A DNA stretch of 64,000 nt from Roseivirga seohaensis (lineage in GTDB: Bacteria; Bacteroidota; Bacteroidia; Cytophagales; Cyclobacteriaceae), in assembly GCF_001592945.1 (NCBI RefSeq), contig NZ_LRPB01000023.1:62001-126000 (forward strand). Direction: 5' to 3'. Each line of letters opens with the position of its first letter. The stretch's first letter is position 1. Under the pieces are notes generated by a model. That model did no database searches. It saw only the letters and a list, made by a program, of their open reading frames with translations, and had not been told where the DNA came from. Below are positions 53,822 to 63,301 of the stretch, piece by piece. The translations under genes and the position numbers were made by a program.

Positions 53822-54877
53822 TTAAATTTTATAAAATTTCCTGTACCACTCAATAAACTTCCCTACTCCAAACTCTAGCGATGTAGCTGGCTTGTAATCT
53901 AAATCATCAATCAAATCTTGAACATCCGCATAAGTCGCAGAAACATCACCTAGCTGCATTGGCATAAATTGCTTTTCAGCCTCCTTCCCTAAAACCTTTT
54001 CAATAGTCGTCACAAAATCCATCAGTTTTACCGGTGAATTGTTACCTATATTGTAAATCTTATATGGTGCTCTAGACGACCCAGGGTCAGGCTGAGAACC
54101 AGACCAACTTTCATTGCCTTTTGGAGGATTATCATTTACTCTGGTAACGCCTTCAACAATATCATCAACGTAGGTAAAGTCTCTTGACATTTCCCCATTA
54201 TTGAAAACCTGAATCGGTTTTCCATCTAAGATTGCTTTGGTGAATAAAAATAAGGCCATATCTGGTCTTCCCCAAGGGCCATAGACTGTAAAGAACCTTA
54301 AACCAGTTGTTGGCAAGCCAAACAAATGACTGTAGGTATGTGCCATTAACTCGTTACTCTTTTTGCTAGCGGCATACAGACTAATGGGGTGATCTACATT
54401 ATGGCTCGTAGAAAAAGGGCGAGTCTCATTCAGACCATAAACAGATGAACTACTGGCGTAAGATAAGTGTTTGACTTTGTTATGTCTACAGGCTTCCAGA
54501 ATGTTAACAAACCCCACGATATTACTATCTATATAAGCTTTTGGGTTTTCTAGGCTATATCTAACCCCAGCTTGAGCAGCGAGATTAATCACTTTATCAA
54601 ATTTCTCTGCCTCAAACAATTGATTTAGGTTTTCAGCGTCTTCTAATTGACATTGAATAAAACGATAAGTCTTAAATTTAGAGCTCTGAACTAGCTTATT
54701 GTACTCAACTTCTTCAGGGTTAATACCAGTTTCTAGCAGTCGGCCATGCTTAACTCGAATGTCGTAATAGTCGTTAATTGAATCTAGACCTACAACTTCA
54801 TCTCCTCTTTCAAGAAGCTTTTTTGCTAAATGAAAGCCAATGAAACCTGCTGTTCCCGTAATTAGAATTTTTGCCAT
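53822..54877 (-). CDS. UDP-glucuronate 4-epimerase-like SDR (CapI/WbpP family)
   Basis: A 351-residue extended [84 protein letters not shown] (Tyr/Lys), [18 protein letters not shown]. The INDYYD and PWGRPDMA strings place it with CapI-type UDP-GlcA 4-epimerases that give UDP-GalA; a UDP-GlcNAc(A) epimerase of the WbpP kind is the alternative. It overlaps the dehydrogenase gene by TAATG. Confidence 0.85.
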   Translation of the reverse strand: MAKILITGTAGFIGFHLAKKLLERGDEVVGLDSINDYYDIRVKHGRLLETGINPEEVEYNKLVQSSKFKTYRFIQCQLEDAENLNQLFEAEKFDKVINLAAQAGVRYSLENPKAYIDSNIVGFVNILEACRHNKVKHLSYASSSSVYGLNETRPFSTSHNVDHPISLYAASKKSNELMAHTYSHLFGLPTTGLRFFTVYGPWGRPDMALFLFTKAILDGKPIQVFNNGEMSRDFTYVDDIVEGVTRVNDNPPKGNESWSGSQPDPGSSRAPYKIYNIGNNSPVKLMDFVTTIEKVLGKEAEKQFMPMQLGDVSATYADVQDLIDDLDYKPATSLEFGVGKFIEWYRKFYKI

Positions 54878-56163
54878 TATAATCGAGCTGTGATAGTTTC
54901 TTTTGGAAGGAATGATTTCACATCATAAATAACCGAGTCTGAATCGATATTCTCAGGTTCCATCATAGACTTAAACTCATTATGTGCCACGGCCAATACA
55001 ACTCCGTCATAAGATTTTAGGTCAAGTTCCGATTGACCAACCAAGTCCAAACCGTATTCATGCTTAACTTCTTTAGGCTCTGCCCAAGGATCAAACACAT
55101 CTACATTCACCTCAAACTCTTTCAATTCCTGAATGATATCAATCACTCTAGAATTACGAATGTCTGGACAATTCTCTTTAAAAGTAATACCTAAAACCAG
55201 CACTTTTGAATCTCTGATAACCTTTCCTTTCTTCATCAAAAGCTTGACTACTTGACTGCCAACGTAGGGACCAATGCTATTATTGAGTCTTCTACCTGCC
55301 AAGAGAATTTGCGGGTAGTATCCAGTTTTTTTCGCCTTTTGAGCTAAATAGTATGGATCAACCCCTATACAGTGACCTCCCACTAAGCCTGGTCTAAATG
55401 GTAAGAAGTTCCACTTTGTACCTGCAGCTTCTAGCACGTCAACAGTATCAATACCCATTTTATTAAAAATCATTGCCAATTCATTTACGAAAGCAATGTT
55501 TATGTCACGCTGTGAGTTCTCTATTACTTTGGCAGCTTCCGCCACCTTTATTGAGGCCGCTTTATATGTTCCTGCAGTAATTACACTTTTGTAAAGTTGG
55601 TCAACTCTTTCTGCTATGTCTGGTGTAGAACCAGAAGTAACTTTTAGAATCTTCTTTACGGTATGTTCTTTATCTCCTGGATTAATGCGCTCAGGTGAGT
55701 AACCACAATAAAAATCCTTATTGAATTTTAATCCAGACTTATTTTCCAAAACAGGCACACAATCTTCTTCAGTTGCTCCAGGATAAACAGTCGATTCATA
55801 AATAACAATATCTCCTTTTTTAAGCACTCCTCCCACCGTTTCAGAAGCTTTAATTAGCGGTGTTAGGTCAGGGTTTTGATCGTCATCAATTGGTGTTGGG
55901 ACTGTCACAATAAATATATTACAGTCCTTAATGTCGTCTAATTGATTTGTGTTAAAAAGACCCAATGTGGAATCTTTCTTTGCCAAAACCGAAGAAAGAA
56001 GATCATCTTCTACCTCAAGAGTTCTATCATGACCATTATTTAATTCTTCAATTCTCGGTTGATTGATATCAAAGCCAAAAACCTTGTATTTCTCCGCAAA
56101 AGCTACTGCCAACGGAAGGCCAACATAGCCCAATCCAATAATTGCAATCTTATTCTCTGACAT
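54877..56163 (-). CDS. UDP-HexNAc 6-dehydrogenase, WbpA/TviB type
   Basis: A 428-residue nucleotide-sugar dehydrogenase: [85 protein letters not shown] (catalytic Cys), and C-terminal [13 protein letters not shown]. The [12 protein letters not shown] motif marks the TviB/WbpA/WbpO group that oxidises UDP-GlcNAc or UDP-GalNAc, in contrast to the UDP-glucose enzyme at 1625-2938. First step towards the 2,3-diamino-uronic acid; first gene of its transcription unit. Confidence 0.9.
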   Translation of the reverse strand: MSENKIAIIGLGYVGLPLAVAFAEKYKVFGFDINQPRIEELNNGHDRTLEVEDDLLSSVLAKKDSTLGLFNTNQLDDIKDCNIFIVTVPTPIDDDQNPDLTPLIKASETVGGVLKKGDIVIYESTVYPGATEEDCVPVLENKSGLKFNKDFYCGYSPERINPGDKEHTVKKILKVTSGSTPDIAERVDQLYKSVITAGTYKAASIKVAEAAKVIENSQRDINIAFVNELAMIFNKMGIDTVDVLEAAGTKWNFLPFRPGLVGGHCIGVDPYYLAQKAKKTGYYPQILLAGRRLNNSIGPYVGSQVVKLLMKKGKVIRDSKVLVLGITFKENCPDIRNSRVIDIIQELKEFEVNVDVFDPWAEPKEVKHEYGLDLVGQSELDLKSYDGVVLAVAHNEFKSMMEPENIDSDSVIYDVKSFLPKETITARL

Positions 56164-56329
56164 GCCAAAAATTTGTTCGGCACGAAAATAGGGATTATAA
56201 AAGATTCTTCAAGTGGAATAAAAGAGTTTATTCTCTCCCATATTTATCTCTTAACATTTTACTAACATTCGTCAATACCCTGATTGGGTGATAATTAGCA
56301 AAAATTCAAACACACTGTTCTGAAAGCCC

Positions 56330-56337
56330 TATATTTG
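56330..56337 (+). promoter_or_regulatory. Candidate -7 box for the ccm operon
   Basis: TATATTTG fits TAnnTTTG, about 10 bases before the ccmB ATG at 56348, which would give a very short leader. It lies in the 184-base divergent gap. No -33 TTTG at standard distance. Confidence 0.35.
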
Positions 56338-56347
56338 CCCATCTAAA

Positions 56348-57031
56348 ATGAACAAGAATCAAATATTCTCTCTAATAGGAAAAGAGCTACTCTCTGAATG
56401 GAGACAGCGGTTCGCATTGAATGGGATGGTACTTTATTTGGCCAGCACCATTTTTGTGTGCTATATGAGTTTTGGACTAAAAGCAGGAGCCATAGACGCT
56501 ATAACATGGAACGCGCTATTTTGGATTATACTTCTCTTTACTGCTGTGAATTCTGTTGCTAAAAGTTTTATTCAAGAATCGAGAGGTAGGGCTCTTTATT
56601 ATTACTCCATAGCAAGCCCTATTGAAATCATTATTTCTAAAATTATCTATAATGCGCTCTTACTCTTGGCCTTGGCCTTAGTTGGTTTTGCAATCTATTC
56701 CTTTGTAATGGAAAGAGCCAATGAAGAGGGTGCTACCTTTGACCTGCTCTATTTCCTGATTGCCATTGTACTTGGCTCTTTAGGTTTGGCATCTAGCCTT
56801 ACCATGATTTCTGGTATTGCTGCTAAAGCTGAAAATAGCACCTCGCTGATGGCCGTTTTGAGCTTTCCTGTTATACTTCCTATTATCCTGATGGTAATCA
56901 AGCTTTCTAAAAACGCTATGGATGGACTTGATCGATCGGTGAGTACAGACGAAATTCTAATACTGGTAGCCATAAATGCAATCGTATTCGCGGTATCTTA
57001 CTTGTTATTCCCTTATCTTTGGCGATCATAA
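56348..57031 (+). CDS. ccmB: Cytochrome c maturation protein CcmB
   Basis: A 227-residue membrane protein with six hydrophobic segments and the CcmB-type start IGKELLSEWRQRFALNGMVLY, NSVAKSFIQESRGRALYYYSIASP. CcmB is the membrane subunit of the CcmAB transporter that helps release haem-CcmE from CcmC in the inner membrane. Length is standard. The ATPase gene ccmA is not in the window. First gene of the ccm group. Confidence 0.9.
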   Translation: MNKNQIFSLIGKELLSEWRQRFALNGMVLYLASTIFVCYMSFGLKAGAIDAITWNALFWIILLFTAVNSVAKSFIQESRGRALYYYSIASPIEIIISKIIYNALLLLALALVGFAIYSFVMERANEEGATFDLLYFLIAIVLGSLGLASSLTMISGIAAKAENSTSLMAVLSFPVILPIILMVIKLSKNAMDGLDRSVSTDEILILVAINAIVFAVSYLLFPYLWRS

Positions 57032-57103
57032 AAGAAGCGCAACCATTCTGAGTTAACTCTCGTCTAATCGCTTTGTTAAATGAGCCACTAAAGGTTAATT
57101 GTC

Positions 57104-57766
57104 ATGAAGAAAAACTGGTGGAAAGCCCTAGCCTTAATTCTAGTAACCTACACACTATTGGCAGGATTACTCATGGATGCCCCCCGATTAAATATTCTAA
57201 ACGAAACTATTCGAAACCTCCATTTCCATGTTACCATGTGGTTTGGGATGGTAATACTGCTAACTGCATCAATGGTTTATGCGATTAAATATTTACGATC
57301 AGGGCAAATTACACTAGATGACAAATCCGTAGAACTGGCCAAAGCAGGGGTTTTAATGGGAGCCTTAGGAATTATTACCGGAGCAGTTTGGGCAAATTAT
57401 ACATGGGGTGAACCATGGAGTGGTGATTCCAAACAAAATGCTGCTGCCATATGCCTATTGATTTACTTTGCTTATTTAGTGCTTCGTAACTCAATGAAAG
57501 ATGAACAACAAAGGGCTCGAGTAAGCGGTGTTTATAACATCTTTGCCTATGCGGCAATGATTCCGCTCCTTTTCATTTTACCAAGACTAGACCCTAACTC
57601 GCTTCACCCAGGTAATGGAGGAAATCCTGGTTTTAATTCTTATGACCTCGATAGTAAGCTAAGGGTTGTTTTCTACCCTGCCGTAATTGGCTGGACCCTC
57701 ATGGGGGCTTGGTTAGCCAACCTAAGAGTTAGAACCCGACAAATTGAACGTGCTTTAGAAGATTAA
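57104..57766 (+). CDS. ccmC: Haem-handling cytochrome c maturation protein CcmC
   Basis: A 220-residue membrane protein with six helices. The tryptophan-rich motif is WGEPWSGDSKQ (101-111) following TGAVWANYT, with likely haem-ligand histidines near His40/His42 and His168. CcmC loads haem onto CcmE. The usual WWD form has W-x-W-D; here Gly replaces the second Trp (WSGD). Spacing of 5 bases to the CcmD-like gene. Confidence 0.9.
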   Translation: MKKNWWKALALILVTYTLLAGLLMDAPRLNILNETIRNLHFHVTMWFGMVILLTASMVYAIKYLRSGQITLDDKSVELAKAGVLMGALGIITGAVWANYTWGEPWSGDSKQNAAAICLLIYFAYLVLRNSMKDEQQRARVSGVYNIFAYAAMIPLLFILPRLDPNSLHPGNGGNPGFNSYDLDSKLRVVFYPAVIGWTLMGAWLANLRVRTRQIERALED

Positions 57767-57771
57767 TTGAT

Positions 57772-58032
57772 ATGAAAAAATTTCTCACCATCCTTTTCCT
57801 TTGCTTCAGCTTAGCTTCCATTGCCCAAGATGGCGCATATGAAATTACCGATGACAGTTACAAAGATCAAACGGTTGAAATGGCCGATACAATGCGCTCA
57901 AATGGTAAAATATATGTCGTTGTAGCCGTTATTATGATTCTTTTTGTGGGCCTTAGTGCTTATACTATTTCAGTTGATAAAAAGATAAGCAAGCTTGAGA
58001 AGGAGGTTTTCAAAGAAAAGGCTAATTCATAG
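57772..58032 (+). CDS. ccmD: CcmD-like small membrane protein
   Basis: An 86-residue protein with a possible signal (MKKFLTILFLCFSLASIAQ), a membrane helix near 47-66 (IYVVVAVIMILFVGLSAYTI) and a charged C-terminal tail with coiled-coil character (KKISKLEKEVFKEK). Size, topology and place between ccmC and ccmE support CcmD, which helps the release of holo-CcmE. The presence of an N-terminal signal is unlike enteric CcmD. Confidence 0.75.
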   Translation: MKKFLTILFLCFSLASIAQDGAYEITDDSYKDQTVEMADTMRSNGKIYVVVAVIMILFVGLSAYTISVDKKISKLEKEVFKEKANS

Positions 58033-58097
58033 TCGTTTGTGTTGTAATTTCGCACCCAAATAGTGGTTCATCCCGTTGAACCCAAAAAATTCCTGTT

Positions 58098-58496
58098 ATG
58101 AAAAAATCGAGTATCATCGGAATCGTAGTGATCGCCATCGCCATCGCTATCATCATTTCTACACAAAACAGTGCTAGCTCTTATGTTTCATTTGATGTAG
58201 CCAAAGAAATGGCTGAGAATGGAAGCAACAAAAAAATCCATGTGGTAGGAGAGCTTAAAAAGAACACTGTTGGTCAAGTAATTGGTGTAAACCCAAGCCC
58301 AGACAAGCTTTCTGTATCGTTTGTTATGCTAGATGATAACAACCTAGAGCAAACCGTATATTATAACGAACCAATGCCTTCTGATTTTCTTAGGTCAGAG
58401 AAGGTGGTAGTAATTGGGTCTTATCACGATGACAAGTTTATTGCTGATAAAATACTTCTCAAGTGCCCTTCTAAATACGAAGAGACTGAACTTTAA
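58098..58496 (+). CDS. ccmE: Haem chaperone CcmE, CxxxY variant
   Basis: A 132-residue periplasmic OB-fold protein with an N-terminal anchor (IIGIVVIAIAIAIIIS), IHVVGELKKNTVG and VIGSYHDDKFIADKILLKCPSKYEE. Classical CcmE binds haem covalently through His in HxxxY; here that position is Cys123 in CPSKY (Cys123, Tyr127). A CxxxY form is known from Desulfovibrio and archaea. CcmE carries haem from CcmC to CcmF. Confidence 0.9.
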   Translation: MKKSSIIGIVVIAIAIAIIISTQNSASSYVSFDVAKEMAENGSNKKIHVVGELKKNTVGQVIGVNPSPDKLSVSFVMLDDNNLEQTVYYNEPMPSDFLRSEKVVVIGSYHDDKFIADKILLKCPSKYEETEL

Positions 58497-58517
58497 TCTG
58501 AAATAAGGTAACCAAGC

Positions 58518-61049
58518 ATGGTACATACAGGCATAGGCAATATTGGCCACCTCCTCATTATAATTTCATTTATTACTTCATTAATGGCGGCCTTTGGGTA
58601 TTTCAAAGCCACTAATAATAATGAGGTAGGCAAATCCCCTTGGGTCAGCTTTAGCCGTGCTGCCTTTATTTTCCATGGCCTTTCAGTAGTTGGTGTGGTG
58701 GTTACGCTATACATCATAATTTATAATAATTACTTCGAGTATCATTACGCTTGGAGTCACGCCTCAAAAAACCTTCCTCCCTATTATATGATTGCCTCCT
58801 TTTGGGAAGGCCAAGAAGGAAGTTTTATGCTTTGGTTATTCTGGAATGCACTTTTAGGCTTCATTATTATTAAAACCAACCGTAAATGGGAAGCTCCTGT
58901 AATGACGGTTTTTGCCGTAGTTCAGGCATTCTTGGCTTCAATGATATTAGGTGTTGTAATTGGCGATTTGAAAATAGGAAGTTCTCCTTTCCTATTGTTA
59001 AGAGAGGTACTGAATGACCCCATTTTCCTAATCAATCCAGACTTTATACCTGAAGACGGAACTGGACTTAATCCATTATTACAGAACTACTGGATGGTTA
59101 TTCACCCTCCAATGACATTCTTAGGCTTTGCCTGCTCTCTAATTCCATTCTCTTATTGTATTGCTGGGCTTTGGACTGGCAGGGTGAAAGAATGGATAAG
59201 GCCCGCTTTACCATGGACAATTTTTGGCACCATGATTTTAGGTACTGCTATTATTATGGGAGGTTATTGGGCTTACGAAACCCTAAACTTTGGTGGCTAT
59301 TGGAACTGGGATCCCGTTGAAAACGCAGTTTATGTGCCTTGGCTGATTATGGTAGCCAGTATTCATACCATGATTACCTTTAAGAAAAGCGCCACAGCGC
59401 TAAAGACATCGATCATTCTGGTAATTACTTCTTTTATACTTATTCTCTATTCTACCTTTTTAACAAGAAGTGGAATTTTAGGGAATGCGTCAGTTCACTC
59501 TTTTACTGACTTAGGGCTTTCAGGACAGCTTCTGATTTACTTGATGTTCTTCCTTATCATTTCTATCATATTCGCAGTAAGGGTTTGGAAGCAAATTCCT
59601 TCTTCCGAAAAGGAAGCATCAACTTATTCTAGAGAATTTTGGGTGTTTATTGGAGCACTAACGCTGTCTCTAATGGCATTTCAAGTATTGATTCCAACCT
59701 CATTCCCTGTATTCAACAAAATCATTGAATTGTTTGGTGGCATTTCTACACTTGCTCAACCAGCCAATCAAATTGAATTTTATTCAAATAGCCAAGTTTG
59801 GTTTGCAATAGCTGTAGCTCTACTTAGTGGAACTGGTCAGTTTTTCTTTTGGAAAAAAATGGACAAGGAAAAGCTTATTGCGTCACTCACTTTTCCTGTA
59901 TTGATTTCATTATTGCTGAGTGCTGTTATTTTCATTGTAGCTAAAATTTATGACCCAGTATATATTCTCGTACTCGTTGCTGGAATGTACTCCATTGTGG
60001 CCAATACAAAAATTCTTTTAGAACTGCTGAAAAGTAAGAGCTTTAAGTTGGTTGGCGGTTCAGTTGCCCATATTGGTATCGCCATGATGTTAATTGGGAT
60101 CATGTTTTCAGAGGGTTACTCTGAAGCTATTTCTCGCAATACACTTCTCATAAGTAAAGAATGGACGGATGATCAAAATCAAACTAACATTCCTCTTTTC
60201 TTAAATGAGCCAAGTTTTATGGATAAGTATGAGATTACTTACCGTAATGAACTTATGAAAGTATACGATATACCTGGCTATGTTAAGAAATCGAATCTCA
60301 ATAATACTGAAGACCCTTACTATAAAGTAGTAAAGCAAGACATTGTAGTTGACGGTAAGACCTACGCCCAAGCTGGCGACACGGTTTATCTCCAAAGCCC
60401 TGAAAACTTCTATTATCAAACAGATTATAAGGATTTAGAAACAGGGAAAGAGTTTACACTATACCCAAGAATACAAGTAAACCCACAAATGGGTGATGTG
60501 ATTTCTCCTGATATTAAAAAGCTATGGGGTAGAGATATCTATTCTTATGTTTCTGTAAAACCAAATTTTGAAGAAGACATTGAATGGGGTGAAAAACAAG
60601 AGATTGAAGTAAAAGCTGGACAACGCTTTTTCATCAATGACTACGTAGCCGACTTCAATGGTTTAGAAAGAGTCGAGCGCATGAGTTTCGCTACTCTTGG
60701 CCCTGATGATGTAGCCGTAAGAGCAAATATTACGGTTTATGCCGAAGACAATGAAAAATACCTAGCCCAACCTATTTTCATTATCCAGAATGGACAAGTA
60801 GGTAAACAACCAGATGTAATTAAAGAAATTGCTTCTAAAATCTCGGTGGAAAGTATTAACCCTGACGCAGGCTCTGTGACTCTAGGTTTAAACACTACTC
60901 AAAAGGATTTTATTATTATGAAAGCGCTAGAGAAGCCACACATCAATGTGCTTTGGATTGGTACTTTGGTGATGATTGCTGGCTTTATTATAGCAGTAAG
61001 AAGACGTTATGTCGAATTTATGCAAATGAGAGATAAGGGGGTTGAGTAA
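58518..61049 (+). CDS. ccmF: Cytochrome c haem lyase subunit CcmF
   Basis: An 843-residue membrane protein with about 14-15 helices. The WWD domain is at 249-270 (GGYWAYETLNFGG then YWNWDPVENA), with histidines in HPPMTF (His196) and SIHTM. A large soluble region near 550-800 precedes the last helix. CcmF joins haem from CcmE to the CxxCH of apocytochrome c. It is longer than E. coli CcmF (about 650), mainly through the periplasmic part. Followed by a terminator. Confidence 0.92.
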   Translation: MVHTGIGNIGHLLIIISFITSLMAAFGYFKATNNNEVGKSPWVSFSRAAFIFHGLSVVGVVVTLYIIIYNNYFEYHYAWSHASKNLPPYYMIASFWEGQEGSFMLWLFWNALLGFIIIKTNRKWEAPVMTVFAVVQAFLASMILGVVIGDLKIGSSPFLLLREVLNDPIFLINPDFIPEDGTGLNPLLQNYWMVIHPPMTFLGFACSLIPFSYCIAGLWTGRVKEWIRPALPWTIFGTMILGTAIIMGGYWAYETLNFGGYWNWDPVENAVYVPWLIMVASIHTMITFKKSATALKTSIILVITSFILILYSTFLTRSGILGNASVHSFTDLGLSGQLLIYLMFFLIISIIFAVRVWKQIPSSEKEASTYSREFWVFIGALTLSLMAFQVLIPTSFPVFNKIIELFGGISTLAQPANQIEFYSNSQVWFAIAVALLSGTGQFFFWKKMDKEKLIASLTFPVLISLLLSAVIFIVAKIYDPVYILVLVAGMYSIVANTKILLELLKSKSFKLVGGSVAHIGIAMMLIGIMFSEGYSEAISRNTLLISKEWTDDQNQTNIPLFLNEPSFMDKYEITYRNELMKVYDIPGYVKKSNLNNTEDPYYKVVKQDIVVDGKTYAQAGDTVYLQSPENFYYQTDYKDLETGKEFTLYPRIQVNPQMGDVISPDIKKLWGRDIYSYVSVKPNFEEDIEWGEKQEIEVKAGQRFFINDYVADFNGLERVERMSFATLGPDDVAVRANITVYAEDNEKYLAQPIFIIQNGQVGKQPDVIKEIASKISVESINPDAGSVTLGLNTTQKDFIIMKALEKPHINVLWIGTLVMIAGFIIAVRRRYVEFMQMRDKGVE

Positions 61050-61052
61050 AAT

Positions 61053-61072
61053 CGCCAAACCGTGGCGTTTTT
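61053..61072 (+). terminator. Rho-independent terminator after ccmF
   Basis: CGCCA, 5-base loop, TGGCG, then TTTTT. It begins 4 bases after the ccmF stop on the plus strand. The GC-rich 5-bp stem with a U-run is a reasonable terminator for the ccm operon. Confidence 0.7.
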
Positions 61073-61144
61073 ACCTCTCTTCTAATCAACGGTTTTAAAA
61101 TGTTGAAAATTGCCTAATTTGAGTTGACTAAACTTTTTTAGGCT

Positions 61145-62440
61145 ATGAATTCACGCAGATCATTTATCCAAAAATCCTTTTTAACGGCAGGAAGTCTTTC
61201 TCTAACTTCATTCTTTAAAAAATCCGTTGCCGAAGATGTAAGTCAGGCGATGGTGGAAATAAATCAGCTTTCTCCTGAAGCCGCTGCCCAAGACGAAGAG
61301 CTTTGGGCAAGGATTCAGCAGGCCTATACTACTTCCCCCAATATAATTAACCTTAATAATGGAGGAGTAAGTCCACAGCCAAAAGTGGTGCAAGATGCTG
61401 TGATTCGCTACTACCAATACGCCAACGAAGCACCTTCTTATTACATGTGGCGAATTCTTGACCAAGGCCGCGAACCTGTTAGAGATAAACTTGCCGAACT
61501 CGCTGGTTGCTCTCCAGATGAAATAGCCATCAACCGAAATACCACTGAGGCCATCAACACGGTAATATTTGGAATGAACCTGAAAAAGGGAGACGAAGTA
61601 ATTCTGACCAAATATGATTACCCAAACATGATAAATGCTTGGAAGCAGCGTGAAAAACGCGATGGAATAAAATTGGTTTGGTTGGATTTAGATTTACCCA
61701 ATGAAAACGATGATATCATTGTAAAGCAATTTACTGATGCGGTAACGCCACGAACACGTGTTTTTCATATTACCCACATGATTAATTGGACGGGTCAAAT
61801 TATGCCAGCCAAAAAGTTGTGTGCCGAAGCCCGAAAAAGAGGAATTGATTCTGTGGTAGACGGAGCACACACCTTCGCTCACTTAGATTTTAAAATCTCA
61901 GATTTGGGCTGCGATTACTTCGGAACAAGCCTTCATAAATGGCTTTGCGCACCCTTTGGTACGGGAATGCTTTACATTAGAAAGGAAAAAATAAAAGATA
62001 TTTGGCCTCTTTTGGCCTCGCCCGAAGACCAAGAAACAAATATCCGCAAATTCGAAAACATTGGTACTCGCTCTTTTGCTACCGAACAAGCCATTGGCGG
62101 AGCACTCAACTTTCATAACGCAATTGGCCAAGAGCGAAAAGGAGCCAGATTAGAATACTTGAAGCAATATTGGGCCAAGGAAGTGATTCACCATAAAAAC
62201 GTTATTCCATACACTTCGCTAAAACCAGAGTATAGTAGAGCCCTATGCAACTTTGGCGTAGCAGGCATGACCGCTGGAGAAGTACACAACAGGCTTTTTA
62301 ATGAATACAAAATACATACGAGCCCTGTGCAATGGGAAAAGGTAAACGGCCCTAGAATTACCCCGCATGTGTACACTACAAAGTATGACTTAGATCGGTT
62401 GGTAGAAGCCATGCTTAAAATTGCCGGAACACCTAAGTAA
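61145..62440 (+). CDS. Tat-exported aminotransferase class V-fold PLP enzyme
   Basis: A 431-residue protein with a twin-arginine leader (SRRSFIQKSFLTAGSLSLTSF). The body is the class V fold: INLNNGGVSPQPKVV, AGCSPDEIAINRNTTEAIN, FHITHMINWTGQIMP, DGAHTFAHLDFKISDLGCDYFGTSLHKWLCAPFG with the PLP lysine in SLHKW. This resembles isopenicillin-N-epimerase-like and cysteine-desulfurase-like proteins; the true substrate is unknown. It stands alone after the ccmF terminator. Confidence 0.85.
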   Translation: MNSRRSFIQKSFLTAGSLSLTSFFKKSVAEDVSQAMVEINQLSPEAAAQDEELWARIQQAYTTSPNIINLNNGGVSPQPKVVQDAVIRYYQYANEAPSYYMWRILDQGREPVRDKLAELAGCSPDEIAINRNTTEAINTVIFGMNLKKGDEVILTKYDYPNMINAWKQREKRDGIKLVWLDLDLPNENDDIIVKQFTDAVTPRTRVFHITHMINWTGQIMPAKKLCAEARKRGIDSVVDGAHTFAHLDFKISDLGCDYFGTSLHKWLCAPFGTGMLYIRKEKIKDIWPLLASPEDQETNIRKFENIGTRSFATEQAIGGALNFHNAIGQERKGARLEYLKQYWAKEVIHHKNVIPYTSLKPEYSRALCNFGVAGMTAGEVHNRLFNEYKIHTSPVQWEKVNGPRITPHVYTTKYDLDRLVEAMLKIAGTPK

Positions 62441-62507
62441 ACTTTATTGGAGAGAAGAACAGTGCTTTCGATATCAACCATTCCATTCGTTTTTCTAACT
62501 TCGAACC

Positions 62508-63293
62508 ATGAGCTATCAAATAGGTATTATAGGCACCGGGAATGTTGCTTGGCACTTGGCCAGAGCATTTGAAAACGCAGGGCATGTAATTACTGATATT
62601 TATAACCGAGATATCAGAAAGGCCAAACACTTTGCTTTAGACTTTTTTAATGCTAAAACCACAAGTAAACTCAACTTTAATGATAGCAATGCTCAAATAT
62701 TTATTTTGGCCGTTTCGGATGACGCTATTGCTGAAATTGCACCTGAAATTTTACTTCCAAAAAACGCAATTTTAGTCCATACTTCGGGGTCTGTAGCAAT
62801 GGCTGCTTTGGGTTACGCACGAACGGAAAACCAAGGGGTCTTTTATCCACTTCAAACCTTTAGCAAAGGCAAGGCCGTGAACTTTTCAGAAATTCCAATT
62901 GGCATTGAAGCAGAAAACAAAATGACAGAAAATGCCTTGAACAGTTTGGCCAAAAGCATTAGCAACAAAGTTCAGTTAATGGATAGCCGAGATAGAAGAA
63001 CGATTCACTTGGCAGCTGTTTTTGCCTGCAACTTCACAAACCATCTGTTTACGATTTCAAAAGGTATTTTAGAAAACAGAAACCTCAATTTTGACTTGCT
63101 AGAGCCATTAATTGTTGAAACGCTCAATAAGTCGCTTGAAATAGGCCCCAATAATGCTCAAACTGGCCCTGCAAAAAGAGGCGATTTCGAAACCTTGGAC
63201 AATCACTTTCAGGCTTTATCTAACAATCCAGAGATAGCAGAAATCTACAGGGCAATCTCCCAAAATATCATCGATTATTATTCTGAAGAATAA
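62508..63293 (+). CDS. Rossmann-fold protein with DUF2520 C-terminus
   Basis: A 261-residue protein: SYQIGIIGTGNVAWHLARAFENAG (NAD(P) loop GTGNVA), ILAVSDDAIAEIAPE, VHTSGSV, GVFYPLQTFSKGKAVNF, then a helical C-terminal domain with AVFACNFTNHLFTI and NAQTGPAKRGDFETLDNH, the DUF2520 signature. Related to pyrroline-5-carboxylate reductase and 6-phosphogluconate dehydrogenase folds; the reaction is not established. Housekeeping-type gene in Bacteroidota. Confidence 0.87.
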   Translation: MSYQIGIIGTGNVAWHLARAFENAGHVITDIYNRDIRKAKHFALDFFNAKTTSKLNFNDSNAQIFILAVSDDAIAEIAPEILLPKNAILVHTSGSVAMAALGYARTENQGVFYPLQTFSKGKAVNFSEIPIGIEAENKMTENALNSLAKSISNKVQLMDSRDRRTIHLAAVFACNFTNHLFTISKGILENRNLNFDLLEPLIVETLNKSLEIGPNNAQTGPAKRGDFETLDNHFQALSNNPEIAEIYRAISQNIIDYYSEE

Positions 63294-63301
63294 ACTGCTC
63301 G

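Noticed and set aside
58032-58098. GGTTCA-N6-TGAACC inverted repeat between ccmD and ccmE
   Set aside because: A six-base stem with no U-tract inside an operon; not convincing as a terminator or operator.
61208-62131. Long open frames on the minus strand opposite the class V aminotransferase gene
   Set aside because: They lie antisense to a well-supported gene, show no domain motif and have low-complexity hydrophobic content typical of shadow frames.
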